NCBI GenBank assembly: GCA_032718565.1
Contig: JAVGVS010000316.1
Span: 139,589-203,588, forward strand
DNA from: Distichodus sexfasciatus
Lineage: Eukaryota > Chordata > Actinopteri > Characiformes > Distichodontidae
Length of the DNA: 64,000 nt
Direction of reading: 5' to 3'
Shown piece after piece: positions 56,606 through 64,000 of this stretch. How positions within the stretch are numbered: the first letter of the stretch is position 1; every line of letters begins with the position of its first letter. Made by a program: the position numbers and the translations under genes. The notes under the pieces were generated by a model, which saw only the letters and a list, made by a program, of their open reading frames with translations, searched no databases and was not told the DNA's origin.

Positions 56606-57200
56606 CAACACATGAAAATATTCATATTCAAAATGTTCTGTGATTGTGTGGTGGCTGTAGTTAAGATACAACTGGCTGGAATGATCTTGTAGTTCTGTCC
56701 TGATCAGAACTGATTTACTTCTTTAAAGTGAATTAATAAAAGTGAGTGATTATTTGTGAACTTTGACCAGTGGGCAGCTGGACAGTACCTCAGTGGTACC
56801 TTTACCGGTCAGAGACCGGTACCTCAGAGCGGCCCTCTGAGCACACAATAATAGGAATGCACAACAATATTGGAAACATATTGAAATCTACCGATAATTG
56901 CTTTTTTTAAGTTATTGGCATCAGGCCGATGCTTAGACTTGGCCGATAATTTCAGCTGATATTTGATGATGCATTTGTTGTGCGTTGGAAAGGTAGCGCC
57001 TGCCGCCCACAGCTTCTCACTTAAAATGAATGACCTTATTTTGTGGCAAAATTCTGAGCCCACCGTGGAACGTTAGCAAGCAAAATATCTTGTTACGCAC
57101 TAAACTCTGCCTGCGCTCGTGCACCTCATTTTTGGATATCGGCATCGGTAGATATAAGCATGAAAAATTGAATATAAGGAAAGAGTTCCTTATTGTGTGT

Positions 57201-58640
57201 CTCTAACCTTAACCATTACCAACTGGCCCTTCTTCATGTGGTTGCAGCATTACTCCATTGTGTGTGTGTAGAGTGGGTCTGTCCATGTCAAGGTCAAACG
57301 CTTCGCCACGTTTCTGATCGACTGTTGATTTAAAGATGTGCTTCAGGGCTGGAGAGGATAAAGAAAGAGGGAGGGCGAGACAAAAGGCGAAGGCTAAGGA
57401 CACGTCCACTCCCCCCCTCGTTCTGCTCCTCTTCAGCCTCGGCTTGGGTGAGGTGAAGTGACAGACGGGCATTTAGACCATGAAACCGGCGAGCTGCCCA
57501 CCTCTGATCTTCACGCCGTGGCTCTTTTTACTCATCGCCTGTCCTAGGAGCAGCGGACAATACCAAGCAAGAGGTTTGACCTTCAAGCTTGGTTAAAGTG
57601 AGGCGAAGAGCCGTTCTGGAGTGTGAATTTGCTGCAGATTCCAATTTGCTTTACACATCAGCAGCAGTATGACGTCTGGCTACAGGGAGAGAAAGATCTG
57701 CTCAGATGCTCCAAGAGGTGAAATCATCAGTTTGTAGGCTGCAGGACGCATCAGCAGCACATCAGCCACGCTTCTGTGTCATATCAAGAGGACATGCAGG
57801 TGCTCTATGTCACATGTATACACACACACACACAGTGTTAATGTGTCACTACCAACATTTTGAGATCTTTTGAGAACATTTTTCAGCACAGTACTAACCC
57901 TTTGTTTATTGGCTCATATGATTAAAATAGCATATTCTGGACGTGCACGTCTTATATTGATTTCAGAAGGCCCAGAGCTGCTCATTTATGTATGTGTTTG
58001 ATGTGAAAATACTAAGAAAAACCTGATCTCTTTTTAATTAGCAATTCTTTTGTTTTTGTCTATTGATTTTTCCACTTTGTTGCCTTAATTTAATAAGAGA
58101 TATTGGTTTCAGTGAAGAGATTTTAGACATGTGTAGGTTTATTTCTTTATTCCTATACAAAGTTATTGAAGGGTGCAAAAATGTACAGAGTTTGCATGCA
58201 GAGCTCTCATAAAGTTAAAAAAACTTCACCCAGTGAGCTGCCTTTATCTGCTAGAGTATCTCTCATAGAAAGTAATTTTAGGTAAAACAGCTTAAACAGT
58301 CTTTTGAACCATACAAACCAAGGCTGTGCACAAGCAGTTTAGAGAGCAGCTGCTCAAGCACAAAAAGAAGACATCAGTATTTATACATTTAAAATACTTT
58401 TTTTATAGACTAATGACCATGTAATTATTTGTAAATGAGCTTGCTTTTTATGAGCTAACAGTGGACTATTGCTTATGGCAGGCTGTACTCATCAATTTCA
58501 TAACATTGATGAACACGGGTTAGCCTTGAGGCAAACACTATTGTTACCTTGCCATCTCTAATAAAAGCATAATTCTACTCTACCTCGGCACTGGAACAGC
58601 ATGTTTTAACTGTAATGGGGGCGTGTGGTCTCATAAAATT
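57201..58640. other. Intergenic DNA, moderately GC-rich at 57340-57560
   Basis: Apart from the ORF at 57480 no feature is assigned. The later part (57850-58640) is AT-rich and without recognised repeats. Confidence 0.4.
57480..57596 (+). CDS. Small ORF or first exon with a signal-peptide profile, unassigned
   Basis: ATG at 57480 opens MKPASCPPLIFTPWLFLLIA then CPRSSGQYQARG and a stop 38 codons after the start. The pattern of a basic start, a hydrophobic core (about residues 9-20) and a small-residue Ser-Ser-Gly end fits a secretion signal. A weak donor AGAG|GTTTGA at 57573/57574 would splice after QYQARG in an exon model. The surroundings are GC-richer than the flanks. I do not recognise the protein, I found no second exon, and chance is a real alternative. 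Confidence 0.2.
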   Translation: MKPASCPPLIFTPWLFLLIACPRSSGQYQARGLTFKLG

Positions 58641-60754
58641 GTCATTACATGTTTTTAATTGTAAATTGGTGTTATGGGCCAAATGTAAAAATAAAATATT
58701 AAATTATTTTTAAAAAGAGCACCTATCGAGTTAAAGGCCAAAAGTATCAGGAGCTTGAGCACCAGCTGGCCTCTGTCTGTGCAGTGGCCTGTTCCAAAAC
58801 ATCTCAGAAAACCAGCTAAAACCTTTAGAATCCCTGACCCACGTCTAACCAGCTGTAACCCGTGACCCTGCGGTCGGTGCAAACTAAACATGTTTTAACA
58901 CATCGAGAAGGATGGGACAGAATGAAAGTTTCTGCTCGGTGAACTCGGCTGGTGAGAGGTGACCTTCTGGAAAGCAGGCGAGTAGCCTGTGCTCCTGCGG
59001 GGAAAATCCGGGGCCTATTTTCTGAAGCGCCTGATTTCACAGGTCTAACGTCATCTTTTAAAAATATCTGCGCGGCACCAGGGATCAGGGAGTAATCTCA
59101 GTAGCTCAGGACTTCACAGAGGCTGGAGACTCCCAGAGACACGGCTCTGTCTGCCTTAACACTACTGAAGGAATGGCTGATGAGAAACATCGCGGCTGCG
59201 GATTTTAAACCGGCGCCGTGACCAGGCCAAAGGCAGCGACCTCATCAAGACCTTGACGTCCTGGCAGCAGCTCCAAGAAACTCTGACTCACTCCATGACC
59301 AGCGAACAACCTGCTGCTGCTGCTGCTCTCAAGAAGCACAAGACATGACATTGAGACTACAGAAATAAGCGGTGTCTTGTCATGGCCCAGACTGTCACTG
59401 TCTGATATGAAACTCCAGATGAAATATAAAACGCACTCCCAAAAGACCTCTGACAGGAAGAAGATTCAACTCCAAAACACCGCCACTTTCATTTCATTTC
59501 AGAATTTAATTGTTTGCTTATCATTCTAATTATTTCTGATGTATGTGTGCATTACAACACAGCAATGTTAAAGTACCACAACACTATTAAACAGAGCAAG
59601 TACTTCACTTCCATAGCCCTTGGTAGGATTTGAACCCACAACCACTTGGTCCAGAGGCGAGTATCCTAACTATTAGACCACCAACTATTTTTCTGTACTA
59701 ATTCACCTGGTTTTATTCCTGCCTAGTTTCATGACACAAGGCAGTTTTCCTGTTTCTCTGATAGTGAGCTACTGCAGGTTTGGGAGTGAGCTGAGCGGCT
59801 GTCAGGTGGTCCTGGGTCAGGTGAAGGACCTCTGTGGTGGGTGGGCTTCGGTCTCCGGGTCGCCTCCCCTCAGGTACAGGGGCAGTTTCTCTCTTCCAGC
59901 TCTTCTCATCTTTTATTGAGCGTTTTAGAGAGCCCTGCTCCTGGATAATTCATGGTGTCCTGTCTGTGAGAAGAGGTCAGGGCTTATGGAATACTGCAGC
60001 GAGTCGTCTGTGCCACTTCCTCATTTCTGTTACTTTCTGCAAACTAGTTTAAAAAGACTTTCTCTTTAGATTGTTCCAGGTTTATCTCTAACAGGTCAGC
60101 AACACACCATCTCAACTAATTTCCTTTGACTGTGCTTTACCAACCAGCTGGTTCATGCTGCTTTTTATTAGAGTATAAATTCCCTGTTAATAATCCTCCT
60201 TTGCAGCAAACTGAACCTCTTACAGATCTTGAATTCACACATAAATAAAACTGGACTATTTTCATGAATAAACTGAGAGAACAGTCTTTGCATAACGTAA
60301 TTTGGCAGCATGTCGCTGGTGGACTCCCATGGCCATTTTGACGTACTCAAAGGGGATTTTTAACTGGACCAGGGAACAGTAATGTTCTTTTAGGACAAGC
60401 CCCCCGTCGCTCCTGCATCTGCCACCTTCATATTCCAAGTTCCCACTAGCCTGATGAGCTGCTCCTGTTCAGAACTGATATACAGCCTTTGGGGTGAGAG
60501 GGGAGTCCACGGAAGGGCCGGCGTTATTCTAATGAAGAGCAAAAGGCCAGACGTGTACAAGCATTTAAAATCAGAATCAGGTTTTATTTGCCAAGTAGGT
60601 TAAAAAACATAAAAGGAATTTGCATCCAGTCAGTGTCTCTTGAGACAATACAGATACACCGAAGCAGATCAATATACAACACACACTGAGCACTGTACAA
60701 TAAATGACATACAATATAATATAAAAGACATTATACATGTTTTAAGGTGTATGG
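58641..60754. other. Intergenic DNA
   Basis: No gene is recognised. It contains a family-B SINE head (59615-59690). A short aatcaggttttatttgccaagtag block at about 60572-60596 resembles a retroposon tail. Confidence 0.5.
59615..59690 (-). mobile_element. SINE (family B) head fragment
   Basis: The minus strand reads tggtctaatagttaggatactcgcctctggaccaagtggttgtgggttc, the tRNA-like head of family B. Confidence 0.6.
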
Positions 60755-60952
60755 AGGGACACTTGGTACTGTAATGGTTAGGGAGTTGGCCCCGTGATTG
60801 GAGGATCGCTGGTTCAAGTCCCAGACCAGTAAAGGTACCACTAAGGTACTCATGTGCCCATGCACTGCTTACTGCCAAAAAGCTGCCCACTGCTCCTTCA
60901 CGGATGCACTGTGTGGTGTAGTGTGTTCACAAGGACAAATAATCACTGACTT
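60755..60952 (+). mobile_element. SINE (family A)
   Basis: The A-box-like ggtactgtaatggttagggag, the B-box-like ctggttcaagtccc, then accactaaggtactcatg, ctgcccactgctccttcacgg and a tail gtgttcacaaggacaaataatc. It is directly followed by a family-B copy in the same orientation. Confidence 0.82.
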
Positions 60953-60961
60953 AAAATGTGT

Positions 60962-61148
60962 AAGGGTGTTGATAGTGTAGTGGTTAGGATGGCAAGAATG
61001 CTTGCCTCTGGAGTCCTACCTCCAGCACTACCACCACTGGGCCCCCGACCAAGACCCTTAACCCCAATTTGCTGCAGGGAGACTGTGGAGATGGAAGAGA
61101 TGGAAGTTGCCCTGGATAAGAGTGTCTGCCTAATGCTGTAAATGTGTT
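60962..61148 (+). mobile_element. SINE (family B), near full length
   Basis: The head ttgatagtgtagtggttaggatgg, the middle ctccagcactaccaccactgggcccc and gaccaagacccttaaccccaatt, and the 3' end tggataagagtgtctgcctaatgctgtaaatg. The tail is shared by many teleost retroposons. It serves as the reference copy for the fragments elsewhere in the window. Confidence 0.8.
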
Positions 61149-61149
61149 G

Positions 61150-62005
61150 AAAAAAATAATACAAATATGCACAATAAAGTGACAATGGGACAGCATTTAA
61201 CCTCATCTCCTGGAGGATGGAGATATGGTAGACAATATTTGATTTTTAAATAAACACTGGCAAGCTAAAAAAAATCTGGATCTTGTTCGTGAACTGCATT
61301 ACCCATAATCCACAGGCTCAGCCACTATCGCGTCTGAAAAACGTCCGCACAGGCGCCTCTCAGGGAAGATCACTTCCGAAAAGTGTGCACTACACTACTG
61401 CATAGCAGTCTAAAATAGCACAGGAGATGAGACACATCACACCGTGGGTTACAAATCTACACTGGACAAGGATTTATGAATACAAGTATAAAACCAGGTG
61501 AAAAAATATATAAATGTTCTTTAAATAGATTAAAGCCCATCATTACTTTACACTGTCCATTAAAATACTCTTTAGTGATATTTGTATGCTGTTTGGAACG
61601 TTACCCGCGTGCGTGTCAATTAGCTCCTACTCCCTGTGTAGTGCACTTCACAGAGCATGGAAATATGACCTGTCACCGAAGAAATGTCTAATGCTTTGTT
61701 TAAACTGCCAACTGTGTTTCTTACTTTTAAGTAAAATACACACAAACGTCAATGTGCTTTTCCAAACTGAGGTCATGTTGAAACACCACTGCCAAGTGGG
61801 ACAGAGAATATCGCTCTGCAGTTATCCCTCTTGGTCCAGAGGAACCACTAACCCATCACCATAAGATGTTAATTTTGAGGACTTGAATGTTCTTTTCAAA
61901 ATTATTGAAGAAATTTCACTTCTCATCTGAAAAGCTTCTTTACTTCTGAAATGATGGGAAGTGAAATGTCTTCAAGAATTCTAAAAAAGGAAGTCCAGTT
62001 GCCTT
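61150..62005. other. Intergenic DNA, nothing recognised
   Basis: AT-rich, without a codon-like ORF. A short family-B-like scrap (tcttggtccagaggaaccac) lies near 61830. Confidence 0.45.
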
Positions 62006-62010
62006 TTATG

Positions 62011-62268
62011 TAGATGGTGGCGTAGCGGTAGGGTGTTCGCCCTGTGATCTGAAGGTCGCAGGTTCGAATCCAGAACTGGTTAAGTTACCACTTAGGTGCT
62101 CATGAGGAAGGTACCGTCCCCAAGCACTGCTCCCCAGGCGCTTGTTAGCTGCCCACTGCTCCTTCACGGATGGGTTAAATGCAGAGCTCACATTTCGTTG
62201 TGGTGCACTGTGTGCGGTGCTGTGGTGTGTTCACAATGACAAATAATGACAAACTCACTTTCACTTAT
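62011..62268 (+). mobile_element. SINE (family A), full length
   Basis: This is the best copy in the window. It has A-box-like ggtggcgtagcggtagggtg, a perfect B box GGTTCGAATCC, accacttaggtgctcatgagg, gtaccgtccccaagcactgctcccc, agctgcccactgctccttcacgg, tgtggtgcactgtgtgcggtg and the 3' end gttcacaatgacaaataatg. Confidence 0.88.
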
Positions 62269-62519
62269 TCAAGCCCTCAAATCCCATCGCTAGTTGACTC
62301 AGATGATTTCTGGAAAGCCCTTTTTTTTGTTACTATAAATAATCTTACCAACTATGTCATTTTCCCAATAACCAAATATTATTCACATTTTAATAGAATA
62401 ACACTGATGAAATGACATTTTGACAGATTTTTATTCGGCCCAAATATAGCGACACGACTGCCATCTTTCCTTCAGTGCAGCACGCACTGTGTTCACACAA
62501 GAATATCATTGTTCACATT

Positions 62520-62690
62520 TTACATTTATGGCATTTAGCAGACGCTCTGATCCAGAGCGATTTCATTTTCCAAATTTAGGGAGTTTTTTCCGAGAGCAAC
62601 TTGGGGTTAAGGGTCTTGCAGGAGGTATTCAACAACCTCTTGATCCAGAGGCAGGTATTCTAACCACTAGACCACTACCAGCTTATTTTA
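62520..62690 (-). mobile_element. SINE (family B), antisense
   Basis: It begins with the antisense tail tttatggcatttagcagacg, then ggttaagggtcttgcaggag, and ends with the antisense head ctaaccactagaccactacc. It lies about 400 bp upstream of the rad23b start codon. Confidence 0.75.
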
Positions 62691-62744
62691 TTAATTTAAA
62701 TATGCATCGATGTAAGGTGTAAGTGTTATTTATGTATTTATAAG

Positions 62745-63105
62745 GCAAGTTGTGCCGTCTGGAGTGACAACTAATTCTCGTACGACGTTTCGCACTTTGT
62801 GTCCAATGTGGGATTGCGTCACATTCAGGAGAACGACCTCAGTCGCCGAAACAATACGCGCAACGTCATTCCCTCGAGCCCTACGCAGCGCGCTACGTAG
62901 GGAGTAGGAGGCGGTTTGACATTGAATCCTACTGGTTTGTTTACGGTGTGAAAAAAAGGCGAGAGTGTAATGGCGGCGGACGGGCTGTGATGAGCTAGCG
63001 AAAATAGCCACGAATCCAGAGTCAAACCTTTGGAGACCACAAAAGCAGGACGGAAGGACATCGGCAGCCTTTCAGCGCGTTTGCGAGACAGCTCACTGCC
63101 AAAAA
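62745..63105 (+). promoter_or_regulatory. rad23b: CpG-rich promoter and 5' UTR of rad23b
   Basis: CpG density rises sharply at about 62770 and stays high into intron 1. No TATA box is apparent. A YY1-type AATGGCGGC lies at 62969-62977, overlapping a very short upstream ORF (MAADGL, 62970-62990). Both a CpG island and a YY1 site close to the start are usual for housekeeping genes. The transcription start is not fixed by the sequence. Confidence 0.7.
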
Positions 63106-63171
63106 ATGCAGATCACACTGAAAACCCTCCAGCAGCAGACGTTTAAAATCGACATTGACGCGGAGGAGACG
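63106..63171 (+). CDS. rad23b: RAD23 homologue B, first coding exon (gene continues beyond window)
   Basis: It encodes MQITLKTLQQQTFKIDIDAE then ET, the start of the ubiquitin-like domain. The start directly at MQ.TLKTLQQQTFKIDID matches RAD23B and not RAD23A, which has extra N-terminal residues and a different stretch after FKI. The donor is GAGACG|GTGAGA at 63171/63172, phase 0. The protein shuttles ubiquitylated cargo to the proteasome and partners XPC in nucleotide-excision repair, but the UBA and XPC-binding domains lie outside the window. The location next to znf462 on the same strand agrees with vertebrate gene order. Confidence 0.93.
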
Positions 63172-64000
63172 GTGAGACGCGGTTGTAGGGAACAAGGGGG
63201 CGAGCGAGGGGCAGGGTCCCAGACTAGGCCTACTACCGCACTATGTAGTGTTGTCTGCTGTAAGTGGCGCATCATTGTGGCATACTTCGTAGTACGCGAA
63301 CATGCGCTTTGGGACGTAGCCAAAAGTTACCGAGATAGCTAGCAGGTTAGCCGAGGAGTAATGCTAGCAGGCTAACATTAGGCCATGTTTTGTGACAGAG
63401 CGGTCCTGGTAGTTTTGGTCTAAAACAGTAACAGTAATCGCACATGGGACTACTCAGTTCCGACTTGTGTGAACTGTAGGTGATTCGTTCGCGGGTTGGT
63501 CGTTCCAGAAAAGTTGAAAACGTTGGGAAGCGTTAGCAGGAAATGCTAACCCGACTGATTCTCCGCGTTAGCCTCGTAGCTAACGCTAACGTGAACTTTA
63601 ATTCGAGTTTGTTGCCTGCTGAGTTTTTATGACAACCTGATATCTATCAGCATGTTCACGTGATTTCTTTGTATAACTCTTGAGGGAAACGTCGCATAAC
63701 AACTTTATTTTTAGTTGCAGACTAGTTGATAGTGCTAGCTAACTTGGCTAATTGGATGTGTGGACCTTAAAGGCGCGCTCCGCCTCGACCGCGCTGCTGT
63801 GGCTAACGGCTAACGAATGCTGGCGGGGACTTTTAGCGCGAACATGCTGTGAGGCGCTCGGGCCCAACGTGCTAATGCGGCTAACAACAAGAATGAAAGC
63901 CATTGGGAACTGTTAGCATGCTTGGTGCACGCGTGGTCGTTAGCTTCACTGTAACACGGTAAATACACGAGTGATAATCACTGTAATAAAGCTAATTAAG
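63172..64000 (+). other. rad23b intron 1 (start), rich in GCTAAC/GTTAGC words
   Basis: CpG-rich intron start. From 63340 to 63945 it carries about 13 copies of GCTAAC or its complement GTTAGC and three GCTAGC, where less than one is expected by chance. The arrangement is irregular, not a tandem repeat. Confidence 0.85.

Larger units (their letters stand above)
54606..57200. other. Intergenic DNA with repeats
   Basis: Between the znf462 3' end and the next CpG-rich stretch there is no gene that I can support. It holds a long GT microsatellite, a three-unit 18-bp tandem repeat, a Tc1-like fragment and a possible hAT-type MITE (about 56850-57165, with ccgataattgc / ggatatcggcatcgg words). Confidence 0.6.

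Noticed and set aside
1..64000. CRISPR arrays, operons, prophage, rRNA
   Set aside because: The window is vertebrate nuclear DNA with spliced genes; no array of regularly spaced identical repeats or prokaryotic gene was seen.

Overview
This is vertebrate nuclear DNA, almost certainly from a ray-finned fish. The evidence is a split zinc-finger gene with GT/AG introns, dense intronic SINE, LINE, hAT-like and Tc1-like debris of kinds familiar from teleosts, and the znf462-rad23b gene order known from human 9q31. The repeat style (SINEs ending in GAAT repeats) hints at an otophysan, but I would not press that. No prokaryotic features, CRISPR arrays, rRNA genes or functional tRNA genes are visible.

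The main gene is the znf462 orthologue on the + strand. I could join 12 coding exons (30983-51974) with matching splice phases at every junction. They give 7,674 nt, or 2,557 residues, with about 35 C2H2 zinc fingers, against about 2,500 residues in the mammalian protein. One exon of 5.3 kb carries about two thirds of the protein. A CpG-rich stretch at positions 1-1090, with a TATA-like box and a good splice donor, is the likely promoter and non-coding first exon, which would make intron 1 about 30 kb. The 3' UTR probably runs from 51975 to about 54600, with a proximal and a distal poly(A) signal.

The second gene is rad23b, of which only the promoter, the first coding exon (63106-63171) and the start of intron 1 are present, on the + strand. 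The 8 kb between the two genes holds a 400-bp GT microsatellite, Tc1 and SINE fragments, and one short ORF with a signal-peptide look (57480) that I cannot assign.

Intron 1 of znf462 is largely a repeat record. Its centre is a 5,262-bp hAT-like insertion (21819-27080) with a perfect 8-bp target duplication. It sits inside an older CT-rich tandem array and has itself been filled by at least four other elements. Other notable structures are a minisatellite dense in ATTGG/CCAAT, a 220-bp duplicated segment, a stop-free and frame-neutral 234-nt intron with a TG tract at its 3' splice site, and a strong cluster of GCTAAC/GTTAGC words in rad23b intron 1. I found no convincing new multi-gene system. 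The most testable functional idea is regulated retention of the 234-nt intron.
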